A stretch of DNA of 64,000 bases from JAENWD01 sp963796915 (GCA_963796915.1 CAWCNI010000002.1:868001-932000); one strand, 5' to 3'. Counted from the stretch's first letter, positions 37,422 through 46,703 are shown. The notes: generated by a model from the sequence alone, not told the origin. Translations and numbers: made by a program.

Positions 37422-38585
37422 GTGACTCGAGCAGCGTACGGCCTCGTCTGTTTCCTGGCGCTCTGCGCCCCGCCACTCGCGGCGGGTGCGCCCGCGCCAC
37501 AGGTGGTGACGATCTCCGCGCCGGATGGCGCGAACCTGAAGGGCACCTACTTCGCCGCATCGGCGCCGGGCCCCGCGGTCCTGTTGCTTCACATGTGCAA
37601 CACCGACCGGCGGTCCTGGGAGCCACTGGCGCGCCAGTTGGGCGACGCCGGGATCCACGCGCTCACTGTCGACTACCGTGGGTTCGGCGAAAGTGAGGGG
37701 CCCGCGTTCACGTCGCTCGACAGGGTGGCGGCACTCCAGGCGATCAACGGCAAGTGGCCGGGCGACATCGATGCCGCGCTCGCGTATCTGCTGTCGCGGC
37801 CTGGTGTGGACGCGACACGCGTCGGGGTGGCCGGCGGAAGTTGCGGCGTCACGCAGGCGGTTGCTGTCGCGCGGCGTCACAAGTCGGTGCGATCGCTGGT
37901 CCTGCTGGCCGGTCCGCTCGATGGCGAAGGCCGCCGATTTTTGCTTCACAATCCCTGGCTGCCGGTCTTCGCCTCGGCGGCTGCCGACGACCAGTACGAT
38001 GCCAATGCGCCCGAGGCGATGCAGTGGCTCACCGAGCTCAGCGGCAATCCGCGGAATGTCTTTGTCGGCTATGCCGACGGCAAACACGGGACCGAGATGT
38101 TCATCCCCCATCCGGACCTGCCGCGAAAGATTGTCGACTGGTTCAGCGGGACGCTCGTGAAGACGCTCGCGAGTCCGGCCGCGGCCGTCACGCCGCGACA
38201 GACGCCGGCACGCGACTTCTGGCGTCTGGTGGAAGGCGGCAAGCTCGCCGAAGCGAGCTCGGTGTTTCACACCGCCCGCGCCGGGGATCCGAAGGCGTTC
38301 CTGTTTCCTGAGCCCGCGATGAACCTTGCCGGCTACGAGCTGCTGCAGGCGAAGAAGAACGCGGATGCCGTCATGCTCTTCCGGCTGAACACGGAGGCCT
38401 ACCCGTTGTCAGCGAACGCCCAGGACAGCCTTGGCGACGGCTACCTGGCAGACGGCCAACGCACGTTGGCGCTGGCTGCCGCGCAGAAAGCCCTCGCCCT
38501 GCTGCCGGCCGATCGCGTTGACGAGCAGACGAAGGCGAACATCAGAAAGAGCGCAGAAGACAAGATCGCGGCGATCGGAAAATAG
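37422..38585 (+). CDS. Exported alpha/beta hydrolase with C-terminal TPR-like region
   Basis: 387 residues; GTG at 37422 lies eight bases from GGAGG. A signal peptide (A-L-C-A-P-P-L-A-A-G) precedes a dienelactone-hydrolase-like domain with oxyanion-region L-L-L-H-M-C-N, nucleophile elbow G-G-S-C-G, and a C-terminal acid/His region with Y-A-D-G-K-H-G. After residue 270 the chain is helical with TPR-like repeats (L-V-E-G-G-K-L-A-E-A, A-Q-D-S-L-G-D-G-Y-L-A-D-G). The fusion suggests protein contacts in the periplasm. Ends next to the convergent nucleotidyltransferase gene. Confidence 0.8.
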   Translation: MTRAAYGLVCFLALCAPPLAAGAPAPQVVTISAPDGANLKGTYFAASAPGPAVLLLHMCNTDRRSWEPLARQLGDAGIHALTVDYRGFGESEGPAFTSLDRVAALQAINGKWPGDIDAALAYLLSRPGVDATRVGVAGGSCGVTQAVAVARRHKSVRSLVLLAGPLDGEGRRFLLHNPWLPVFASAAADDQYDANAPEAMQWLTELSGNPRNVFVGYADGKHGTEMFIPHPDLPRKIVDWFSGTLVKTLASPAAAVTPRQTPARDFWRLVEGGKLAEASSVFHTARAGDPKAFLFPEPAMNLAGYELLQAKKNADAVMLFRLNTEAYPLSANAQDSLGDGYLADGQRTLALAAAQKALALLPADRVDEQTKANIRKSAEDKIAAIGK

Positions 38586-38593
38586 GGCGACCG

Positions 38594-39694
38594 TCAGAGC
38601 CCCGCGATTCTCTGGGCGAACCAGTGCGCGACACGCGATGGGTGGCGCAAGAGGTGAGCAGTCGCGAGTGACTGGCCTGCGGGCACCGTGTAATACGCGT
38701 GCATCCACCACTCCGGCGGGTTGAACAGCTCGAAGGCCACAGCCGCGACAGGCCGTCGCTCCCCCATGATGGCTCGCAAAGGCCGCATCGTCTCGCCGAC
38801 GCCCGCCGGCGGGGCAGATGATGACAGCGGCGCATAACGTCTCAACTCCGCTGGCAGCGGGACCAGATGGTGAAGACAGGCGAGCGTGTTGGTGACCTGC
38901 GGGAACTGCCTCTCCAGCAGCGGCCAATCGATCTCGTCGTGAAACGTCAGGCCATACCGAACCAGATCGATGATGCCGATCAACCGGACGCAGCCATCAG
39001 GCGACGGCTCGAGCAGGTGATGCGCGAGATGTCGCAGGGCATCCGTGTGGCCCAGTGCGTACGCGGTGTGGCCATTCAGTCTGAACTGTCGCGGCGGCGC
39101 GGTCAGGTTGTGCCGCGCGACCGATGCGCCTGAGTCTCGCGAGAGCGCGTCGACGTGAAGCTCCACGTTGATTCGCGCGCTGCCATCGGCCCGGCTTGCG
39201 ACCGGCAAGTGATGCGCATTCCGCCCGAATCGGCGCTGCGGTGAGTCGACATCGAAGCCAAGTGATCCAAGCGCCGCTTGTGCGGCATCTGCCGATGCGC
39301 CGTCGACGAGGAGATCGAGATCTGACATCGGCCGAAGATCGGGCGACTGATAAATCGACCAGGCAAGCGCAGCGCCCTTCAGGACAATCACCTCGAGGTC
39401 TCGACTGTTGAAGGCATCGAGGATGCCGGCGATGGCGCGGGTGCGCGCCAGGTGCGTTGCTCGGTGCCGCAGGATCAAGACTCGCAGCAGCTGGGCTGCT
39501 CCGTCAGGAAGACAGTGGCGGCGCTCAGAAATGAACCGATCGAGCAACGGCGTCAGGTGACTGGCTTCGGCGTCGTGGATCAACCTCAGCCATTCCACTA
39601 CTGGGAGTTCAGCGAGCGTCGTGCCGTCGACGGCATGACGCGCGACGTCTACGAGGAGACCGCGAGCCTGGCGTTCGTAGATATTCGAAGGCAT
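38594..39694 (-). CDS. Nucleotidyltransferase-family protein (NTP_transf_5-like)
   Basis: 366 residues from ATG 39694. The core motif L-K-G-A-A-L-A followed about 15 residues later by R-P-M-S-D-L-D-L-L-V is the metal-binding signature of uncharacterised nucleotidyltransferases of the PF14907 type, and the following H-H-L-P and E-L-H-V strands agree. Such proteins recur beside peptide-modification clusters that contain PqqD-like and HprK-related genes, which is the situation here: its start is 80 bases from the start of the radical SAM gene on the other strand. It could adenylylate or otherwise tag the cluster's product; that is inference. Confidence 0.8.
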   Translation of the reverse strand: MPSNIYERQARGLLVDVARHAVDGTTLAELPVVEWLRLIHDAEASHLTPLLDRFISERRHCLPDGAAQLLRVLILRHRATHLARTRAIAGILDAFNSRDLEVIVLKGAALAWSIYQSPDLRPMSDLDLLVDGASADAAQAALGSLGFDVDSPQRRFGRNAHHLPVASRADGSARINVELHVDALSRDSGASVARHNLTAPPRQFRLNGHTAYALGHTDALRHLAHHLLEPSPDGCVRLIGIIDLVRYGLTFHDEIDWPLLERQFPQVTNTLACLHHLVPLPAELRRYAPLSSSAPPAGVGETMRPLRAIMGERRPVAAVAFELFNPPEWWMHAYYTVPAGQSLATAHLLRHPSRVAHWFAQRIAGL

Positions 39695-39774
39695 CGCACA
39701 GCCTCGACGTGACTCATTGACCGGTGACCGCGTGACGATGATGCTAGTATGGCCGCGGCACCTGGAGGTTCCCG

Positions 39775-40950
39775 ATGAGTATTGAAGTCCGGCCACTCGG
39801 GGTCAAGTGCAACATCCAGTGCCAGTACTGCTACCAGAACCCGCAGCGCGACGCCGGCAACATTCCGACGACGTTCGACCTCCCGCGCATGAAGGCCGCG
39901 CTCGATCGAGGCCGGATCGCACTTCACTATTTTCGGCGGCGAGCCGCTGCTGGTGCCGGAGGCTGTCCTCGAGGACCTCTGGGCCTTCGGCTACGAGCGC
40001 TTCGGCAGCAACGGCATCCAGACCAACGGGTCGCTCATCAACGATCGGCACATCCGGCTGTTCAAGCAGTACGGCGTGCACGTCGGCATCTCGATCGACG
40101 GGCCCGAGGATCTGAACGACGTCCGCTGGGCGGGCTCGGTCAAGCTGACGCGGGAAGCAACGGCGAAGACGCACGCGGCGATCGAGCGGCTCGTGCGCGA
40201 GGGCCTGACGCCGAGCATCATCGTGACGCTGCACCGCAACAACGCGACGGCGGACAAGCTGCCGCGCATGCGCGACTGGTTGCGCTACCTGGACACGCTC
40301 GGCATCAGCGCCGCCCGCCTGCACGATCTCGAGATCGAGAGTGATTCTGTCGGCGCCAAGTACGGCCTGACAACCGACGAGCAGATCGCGGCGTTCCTGG
40401 ACTTCGCCGGCGCTCGAGCCGGAGCTGCCGGCAGCTGCGCTTCGACGTGTTCTCCGACATCCGCAAGATGCTGCTCGGCCAGGACCACGACACGACGTGC
40501 GTGTGGAACGCCTGCGACCCGTACACGACGCGCGCCGTTCAGGGCGTCGAAGGCCACGGGCAGCGCAGCAACTGCGGGCGGACCAACAAGGACGGCATCG
40601 ACTTCGTCAAGGCCGACCGCGAGGGGTTCGAGCGGTATCTTGCGCTCTACCATGCGCCGCAGGCGCACGGCGGCTGCCACGACTGCCGCTTCTTTCTCAT
40701 GTGCAAGGGCCAGTGTCCCGGCGGCTCCATCAACGGCGACTGGCGCAATCGATCCAGCAAGTGCAGCCTGTGGATGGCACTGTTCGAGCGCTTCGAGGCG
40801 GAGCTCGTCGCCGAAGGCCAAGTGCCGTTATCGCTGAGCGCGAATCGGCCGGCCATGGAAGCGTACGCCGTCGAGCGGTGGTCGTCAGGGCGCAACGCCT
40901 ATCTGCACGACGAGATCGTGAGGCTCGAGGCGCAGGGGAGGCCGGCGTGA
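39775..40950 (+). CDS. Radical SAM/SPASM peptide-modifying enzyme, frameshifted as sequenced
   Basis: About 390 residues after repair; ATG 39775 follows GGAGGTTCCCG. The radical SAM cluster ligands are C12, C16 and C19 in K-C-N-I-Q-C-Q-Y-C-Y, followed by F-G-G-E-P-L and I-D-G-P-E. The C-terminal SPASM region has many Cys, including C-H-D-C-R-F-F-L-M-C-K-G-Q-C. An extra base near 39905-39920 and two more near 40400-40432 switch frame; all are resolved by single-base edits and no stop codons occur within the correct frames. SPASM enzymes install thioether, C-C or related bonds in ribosomal peptides. It heads the run of genes with the His/Asp repeat protein, the best candidate substrate. Confidence 0.82.
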
Positions 40951-40980
40951 GCACGTCGTTGCCTGGCGCAGCCGCCGGAC

Positions 40981-42474
40981 GTGTCTGGCGCGGCCAGCTA
41001 TCAGCTCGATCGCCTGCGGTACGTGCTGCCTGACTTCACACGTCTCAGCTGGGTCAGTGACAGCGCGCGCGCGACGTGGGAGCCCCGAATCTGGCGAATC
41101 GGCACGGCGTGGAACGAGATCGAATGGCGGTCGATCCTCGCCGGCATCCGGCGCTGTGCCCTGACGTCGGTCGGCGCCGACCGGCTGGTCCCGCGCAGCA
41201 CCGAGTGGGCCGGTCAGGGGTTGTCCACCATGCCAGTCGCGATGTCGGGTATCACCGCCGGTTACTCGAGCACCTCGCTCGCGCCAAAGGCCGGCGAGGC
41301 GTTCGAATATCGCGTCGCCGTCGGTGCGCTCGCCGACGTCACGGCGCTGAAGCAGGCGATGGATCGCGGCGACGACGGCACGATGGGAGGCCTGCTGGGG
41401 TTCCCATCCTGCTGTGTCGACTTCTTCCGCCGGACGTGGGTGGACGAGGCGTCCGTCGACACCACCTGGGCGATGGCTGCGCGCAGCCATCAGCCGGACG
41501 AGACCGGCCGGCGGATTGTCATCGCCGCCGGCGCGCCGTTTCAAAGCAACATTCTGTGGCGGTGGATGGGCGTCCGCGCGGTGCCGCATCTGCCGTGCTC
41601 CTTTGACTGCAAGGCCACGGTGGACTTCGCGAATGCACTGATGGCGCTGGGGCGTGAGTCCGGGTTCGGCGACGAAATGAGTTGGATCGAAGAGATTCTG
41701 AGCTGGCCGGTCTCGTGGTCCGCCCTCCACGGCATTGCCGAGGTGAAGACGCCGGTGCTGAAGGCGTCCACGCGCACGGACGCGACCGCTCACGAATTCG
41801 TCGTCCAGCGTCCCGGCTCGCGCGTTCCCGCTGAAGCCGCGACGGGCCTGGTCTTTCCCTTCAAGGCTCCGGAGCGGCCGGGGGTGACGCACTCCCTGCA
41901 ATTCCGGAAGGGGCTCGAGGCGCCCATTGCGCCGCAGACGGAGCCGCCGGCGTGGTACGCCTCCGACAACGGGTTCAACACGCGCGCCGCGATGGACGAG
42001 GCACACAGGCCGATCGTGGACCTGGCACGCGCGACTGTCGGCACGGCAGGTGCGCTGCTCGATCTCGGCTGTGGCAACGGCGCGCTCCTCAAGAAGATCT
42101 GCGACCAGCGGCCCGGGATCGTCCCGTTCGGGATGGATGTCGAGGCCGCCAAGCTCGATCACGCGCGCGAGTTGCAGCCGGACTTCGCCGCCAACTTCGT
42201 CCTCGGCAGCATGTTCGACGCCATGCCGATCGACGCCGACACGAGGTTCAGCCTGATCCTGCTGATGCCCGGACGACTGCTGGAGGTTGACGAGGCTGCC
42301 GCAGCGCGCCTGCGGGAGTGGCTCCGCGGTCACTTCGATCGACTGCTGGTCTACGCCTACGGCGAATGGCTGACGCGTCACGACGGGCTGGCCGGGCTCG
42401 CCGCACGAGCCGGGCTGGAACTCGAATCGACACACCCGGGGGGAACGGCGGGCCTCGCCCGCATTGCGGATTGA
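40981..42474 (+). CDS. DUF483-like domain fused to SAM-dependent methyltransferase
   Basis: 497 residues from the GTG at 40981. The N-terminal part (to about 280) has L-L-G-F-P-S-C-C-V-D-F-F and L-P-C-S-F-D-C, resembling the Cys signature of DUF483. The C-terminal 170 residues form a methyltransferase domain with L-L-D-L-G-C-G-N-G-A-L-L. A better start may be GTG 40947: it has GGGGAGG upstream and overlaps the radical SAM stop as GTGA, but needs one more single-base correction near 40985-41005 to join this frame. Likely co-acts on the cluster's peptide, with Cys residues possibly binding metal. I know of no characterised protein with this pairing. Confidence 0.65.
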   Translation: MSGAASYQLDRLRYVLPDFTRLSWVSDSARATWEPRIWRIGTAWNEIEWRSILAGIRRCALTSVGADRLVPRSTEWAGQGLSTMPVAMSGITAGYSSTSLAPKAGEAFEYRVAVGALADVTALKQAMDRGDDGTMGGLLGFPSCCVDFFRRTWVDEASVDTTWAMAARSHQPDETGRRIVIAAGAPFQSNILWRWMGVRAVPHLPCSFDCKATVDFANALMALGRESGFGDEMSWIEEILSWPVSWSALHGIAEVKTPVLKASTRTDATAHEFVVQRPGSRVPAEAATGLVFPFKAPERPGVTHSLQFRKGLEAPIAPQTEPPAWYASDNGFNTRAAMDEAHRPIVDLARATVGTAGALLDLGCGNGALLKKICDQRPGIVPFGMDVEAAKLDHARELQPDFAANFVLGSMFDAMPIDADTRFSLILLMPGRLLEVDEAAAARLREWLRGHFDRLLVYAYGEWLTRHDGLAGLAARAGLELESTHPGGTAGLARIAD

Positions 42475-42486
42475 GGGAGGCAGCAG

Positions 42487-43556
42487 ATGGCCGACTCTCG
42501 AAAGGACGGCACTCCGACTGACCGGTCGGACGATGCCGAAGCCGTGGCGTCCGAGCGGAAACGCGAGTTCACGCGCCGGGCGCTCATCCGGGCTGGCTGG
42601 GTCGTGCCGATGGTCACTGTCGTCGACATCCCGGCGGCCTCGGCCCAGACTCCTGCGCCGCACAACGACGCCCACGGTGACGTGCCTCACCAGGACGAGG
42701 TCGACATTCACAGTGACGCCCACGCCGACACGCCGCCCTTGCCGGACGTGCACGACGATCACGACGATCACGACGATCATGTCGACGCTCCGGTCCACGA
42801 CGACACCGGCCATCAGGATCACCAGGACGGCGCCACCCATGCCGATGCGCATGGCGATGCCCACGAGGATCACGACGATCACTCGGACGGACACGGCGAC
42901 TTCACGTTCAAGGACCACACCGACGGCGGTCACGCGGACCACCTGGACACGTCCTATCACTCCGATCACGGCGACACCAGCAGCTACTCGGACCATTCGG
43001 ACAACGGCCACCGGGATCACACCGACGGGCTCTTCGGTCACAAGGACTCGCAGGCGTACGTGGATCATTCCGACGGGAACCATCGCGATCACATAGACAC
43101 GGCGTTCCCGCACCAGGACCATCTCGACGTCCCGTACGTGGATCACCTGGACAACTTCCATCGCGATCACACCGACTCCAATTACTCCTATCGGGACCAC
43201 ACCGATATCCCGTATCGGACCATCTCGACAACGGCCATCGCGATCACACAGACTCGTCCTTCAGCCACCAGGATCACACCGACATCGTCCACAACGATCA
43301 CAAAGACGGTGTCCACATCGACAACCATTCGGACACCACCCCGCCGCACGTCGACTCGCACACGGACGAGCATTTCGACGATGCCCGTGAATCGCACACC
43401 GACACGAGGCACTTCGACGTCGATCACGTAGACTTCCATGGCGACTCGGGCGGGTTTGCGACGGCCTTCGGCCACCGCGACGTCCACGGCGACTCGCCGG
43501 CCCGACCGAAAGCGCCACCACCACCGGTCCCGCCGCGGCCACGCAACCGGAAATAG
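42487..43556 (+). CDS. Exported His/Asp-rich D-H-x-D repeat protein (candidate modified precursor), one frameshift
   Basis: 356 residues once a G missing at 43217-43218 is restored; ATG follows GGGAGG. Residues 27-54 form a Tat-like export signal (T-R-R-A-L-I-R-A-G-W, ending A-A-S-A-Q). Everything after is a low-complexity chain of H and D built on D-H-x-D units, about fifteen of them, without a single Cys, ending in a Pro-rich basic tail (P-P-P-P-V-P-P-R-P-R-N-R-K). Restoring the frame yields further D-H-x-D units to the stop, which shows the frame is correct. The composition implies binding of many divalent metal ions outside the membrane. Location between a radical SAM enzyme and a PqqD-like gene suggests post-translational modification. 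Confidence 0.8.
43081..43313 (+). repeat. Three 78-bp higher-order repeats in the His/Asp protein gene
   Basis: Three consecutive 26-residue blocks, each a 10 + 8 + 8 arrangement: H-R-D-H-x-D-x-x-x-x, then (H/Y)-x-D-H-x-D-x-x twice. Block leaders read H-R-D-H-I-D-T-A-F-P, H-R-D-H-T-D-S-N-Y-S and H-R-D-H-T-D-S-S-F-S. The missing base at 43217-43218 makes the span 233 rather than 234 bases. Confidence 0.75.
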
Positions 43557-43562
43557 CCAGCC

Positions 43563-43898
43563 GTGACTGGTGAGAATGACGGGCTCGCGGCCGATCACGA
43601 CCTCCGCATCGACGGCACGTCAGTGCCACACCACGGCCGAGTTGAAGTATTTGCGCACGACGGCGAGTGCCTGGTCTACCACCCGGCTCGAGACGAGGCG
43701 ACCGCGCTGAACAGGACCGCCACCGACGTCTGGTCGCTCTGCGACGGCGCGCTCAGCGTGGACGCCATCGCGCAGGCGCTCGCCCGCCGTTATGGCGTCG
43801 ACGACGATGCGCTCGCGGAGGATGTCGGGAAGGCGATGAGAGACCTGCTGGCCCGTGACCTGATCGACATTCGGATTGCCGAACCCGCGGATTCCTGA
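43563..43898 (+). CDS. PqqD-family peptide chaperone
   Basis: 111 residues, GTG start. The PqqD pattern is clear: V-Y-H-P-A-R-D-E-A-T-A-L-N-R-T-A-T-D-V-W, then a winged-helix end (I-A-Q-A-L-A-R-R-Y-G-V-D). PqqD-like domains bind the leader of a ribosomal peptide and present it to a radical SAM enzyme. It overlaps the next gene (TGATG) and belongs with the HprK-related systems. It fits as the recognition partner for the radical SAM enzyme at 39775. Confidence 0.85.
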   Translation: MTGENDGLAADHDLRIDGTSVPHHGRVEVFAHDGECLVYHPARDEATALNRTATDVWSLCDGALSVDAIAQALARRYGVDDDALAEDVGKAMRDLLARDLIDIRIAEPADS

Positions 43899-44773
43899 TG
43901 AACGGCCGCCGCCACGCGCTGCTGGCCGGCTTCGATGCCCGGTATGTGGAAGTGCAGTGCGGCACCGACGCCCTCGCGGCAGCACTGCAGATCCGACTGG
44001 GGCACCTGGTGTCGGCATCGCGACCCGCCCTGCGCGTCGTCCTGCGCGTCGCCGTCGACGAGATTGCTCCGTCCTGCCTCGAGCTTCGTGACGATGGCGG
44101 CCGTTGCGCCGCCGGCTCCTTCGATCACGTCCTGCATCACCTCCGGAAGTGGATGGTCGCCGCGTTCGCTGCCGCCAGGCCCGACCTGTTCTGGCTGCAC
44201 GCGTCCGGAGCGGAGCGGGACGGCTTTGTCATGCTGATTGCCGGTCCGGCCGGCGTCGGCAAGAGCACGCTGGTCGTGCGGCTGATTGAGAGCGGATGGC
44301 GTCTTCTCGGCGACGACATCGTTCCCATTCGGCCCGGCACCTGGCAGGCGCTGCCGCTGCCGTTTACGCCGGCTGTACGAATGTCAGTTCCCCAGGGCGA
44401 TCACCAAGCGTTTCTCGCGCAGACGAAGACTGTCGTGCCAGTGGCTGTGGGCGACGTCGCCGGGGGCGCCGGACGGGTGGGAGCGATCGTCTTCCCCCGG
44501 TACGTCGACGGCGTTGTCATCGCGCCGGAGCTTGTGTCGCTATCCGTCGTCGCCGCCGCGCAACGTCTGTTCCCGCAGTGCGCCTACCGCGGCGCTGATG
44601 GGCTCGCGACGCTAACGGTGGCCTTCGAGTGCGCCCGGCAAGTGCCCTGCTATGCCCTGCAATACACCGACGCCCGCATGGCGGCGGCGGCCGCTGAGTT
44701 GGCAGTGCATTCCGCTCTACATCCTCGAAGGCGCGTTCATCGACGAGGGCAAGCTGTATCCGGCCGGGACTGA
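43898..44773 (+). CDS. HPr kinase-related protein (HprK-like P-loop kinase)
   Basis: About 291 residues. The P-loop is G-P-A-G-V-G-K-S-T at 116-124, preceded by L-H-A-S-G, with the acidic pair in L-L-G-D-D-I-V-P-I (about 137-143), as in HprK-like kinases. The stand-alone HprK fold without an HPr partner matches the HprK-related kinase seen with PqqD-type chaperones in peptide systems; its substrate is unknown. The last 20 or so codons (after A-A-A-A-E-L-A-V, near 44705) look like out-of-frame read-through into a cupin fragment, so the true C-terminus may be lost or shortened here. Confidence 0.8.
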   Translation: MNGRRHALLAGFDARYVEVQCGTDALAAALQIRLGHLVSASRPALRVVLRVAVDEIAPSCLELRDDGGRCAAGSFDHVLHHLRKWMVAAFAAARPDLFWLHASGAERDGFVMLIAGPAGVGKSTLVVRLIESGWRLLGDDIVPIRPGTWQALPLPFTPAVRMSVPQGDHQAFLAQTKTVVPVAVGDVAGGAGRVGAIVFPRYVDGVVIAPELVSLSVVAAAQRLFPQCAYRGADGLATLTVAFECARQVPCYALQYTDARMAAAAAELAVHSALHPRRRVHRRGQAVSGRD

Positions 44774-44933
44774 GCTGAGCGTCAAGTCGCAGATGCACCA
44801 CGGCCCGCACACGACGGAGACCGGAGTGACGTTTGTCGCCATTTCCACCGGGAACCTCGAGCCCCACATCACGGCATTGAGTGCCATTCAGATACCACTG
44901 TCCGCGGCGCTGCCCGTTACTACTATTGTGTGA
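44706..44933 (+). pseudogene. Truncated ChrR-type cupin fragment
   Basis: In a frame different from the kinase gene before it, the DNA encodes P-L-Y-I-L-E-G-A-F-I-D-E-G, Y-P-A-G-T-E-L-S, then M-H-H-G-P-H-T-T-E-T-G-V-T-F, the second half of a cupin domain like that of ChrR anti-sigma factors. The first half with its own start is missing and the fragment abuts the kinase coding end directly, so a deletion probably fused the two. Confidence 0.55.
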
Positions 44934-44978
44934 CCCGTTGGAAGGGGAGTGACTGCGACGCAGGTGTTCGAGTCCGAC

Positions 44979-46703
44979 TCAGGCGTCCACTTCGATGTCC
45001 CGCAGCGCGTGGGCCTGGCACGCCAGGATCAACCCGCGCGCGCGGTCGGCGGCTGTCAGCGCGTCCTGCACCTCCATCGTCACCCGGCCTGCGATGAGCG
45101 GCGTCTTGCACTGGCCGCAGATCCCCGATCGGCACTCGAACGGGATGTCCACGCCGGCGTCTTCCGCGGCCTCGAGCACCGTCTGCTCCGGAGAGCAGCT
45201 CCGCCGTCCTGCCGGTGCGCGTGAACGAGACGCTGGCAATCGCGCCGTCCGGCAGTGGCTCGTCAGCGACCGCGACTGGCCCGCCGCCTGACGACCGGCT
45301 CGACGACCGGCCGGCGAGACGAACGCTTCCTGCGAGCACCTCCGCGTCGGGCACGCCCATGCCGACCAGCACCTGGCGCATGGCGGTCATCATCGGCGCC
45401 GGGCCGCACAGCAGCACCGGCCCGCGCTGCAGATCCGGCACGAAGTCGGCGATGACGTCGCGGGTGATCTGTCCGCGCGGGCCGTCCCATGCCGTATCGG
45501 GATCGCGCGACACGACGACACGCACGTGCAGGTTCGGAAACCGCGACTGGAGATAGGTGAGCTCGTCGCGAAACACGACGTCCTTGACGAACGCTGACGG
45601 AGAACAGCAGGTAGATCTCGCCCCGCCAGCCGCGGTCGGTGAGGCTGCGGACGATCGACATCATCGGCGTGATGCCGATGCCGCCGGCGATGAGCACGAC
45701 GCGCTCGGCCTCGTGGCCGGCGAAGACGAACCGGCCCGCCGGCGCCGACACCTTCACGCGCTGCCCTTCGTGCCACGTCTCGTGCAGGTGCCGCGAGCCG
45801 TAGCCATCGGCGGCGCGCTTCACCGAGATCTCGCAGTACGCGTTGCGCGTCGGCGACGAGGCGATCGTGTAGGAGCGGTTGACGCGCTTGCCGTCGATGG
45901 TGAGCGCCAGGTTCAGGTACTGACCGGCCGTGTGCGTGAACGGCAGCGGGCCGCCGTCCGGCGCGATCGAGCCGGAACGTCTTGACGTCGGGCGTCTCGT
46001 CGAAGATGCGCGCGATCAGCAGCTCGCCGGACCAGAACTTCTTCTTCGGCGACGTCGCCGCGCGCGGCGATAGCCCTGGTCCGGCCGGCGCGCGCCGCTG
46101 CCCGCAGGCCGACGTAGTGCGCGACCAGGCGATAGGCCAGCAGCAGCGCCGACCACGCCGGCGAACGCCAGCGGCTGGCGCACGTCGGACTTCACCAGCA
46201 GGTAGTAGTGGATGACGCGCGCCGATGGCGACGACGTAGGCGAGCCGGTGCAGCCGCTTCCAGCGCTTCGGCGCCGAGCCGCGATGACCATGCGCGTCGG
46301 TCGAGGTGAGCGCGAGCGGGATCATCAGCACGAGCGCGCCCGTGCCGAACCACAGGTACCGGCGCATGACGATCTCGTGCGAGCGTGCTCGGCGACGCTG
46401 CGCTGCGCGATCGAACCAGAAGAAGATCAGGAAGTGCGTCGCGAGGTAGAGGAAGCCGATGACGCCGAGATTGCGGCGCATCGCGATCAGCCGGTTCCAG
46501 CCGGTCGAGCGCGCGCAGCGGCGTGACGACCAGCGACAGCACGAGCAGCACGAGCCCGATCAGGCCGGTCGTGCGGATCGCGAAGTTGACGTCGTTGACG
46601 CCGAGCTGATGCCGTGATACGCGTCCCACAGCAGCAGCGCGGCGGCACGCAGCGCCGTTGACGATCACGAGCCGCTTGGCGAAGCGGGTGTCGATGAGCG
46701 CGC
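44979..46703 (-). pseudogene. msrQ: MsrQ-like haem protein fused to ferredoxin-reductase and 2Fe-2S domains, heavily frameshifted
   Basis: Reconstructed across many single-base indels to about 575 residues. The N-terminal part is the six-helix ferric-reductase-like haem domain of MsrQ (G-V-I-G-F-L-Y-L-A-T-H-F-L-I-F-F). It is followed by an FAD domain with R-S-Y-T-I-A-S-S-P-T, an NAD domain with G-G-I-G-I-T-P-M-M-S and L-L-C-G-P-A-P-M-M, and a C-terminal plant-type 2Fe-2S domain with C-R-S-G-I-C-G-Q-C and a distal Cys in L-A-C-Q-A. Standard MsrQ ends after the haem domain; this form would pass electrons from NAD(P)H straight to the membrane haem. No stops occur within the correct frames. The start is not resolvable exactly. 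Confidence 0.7.

Noticed and set aside
40885..43200. 771-codon open frame on the - strand with Val/Arg/Met repeats
   Set aside because: It is the complement of the radical SAM cluster; its repeats are the mirrored D-H-x-D codons.
42661..43460. Possible CRISPR or minisatellite
   Set aside because: The repetition follows codon periods and encodes D-H-x-D; there are no constant repeats with unique spacers.
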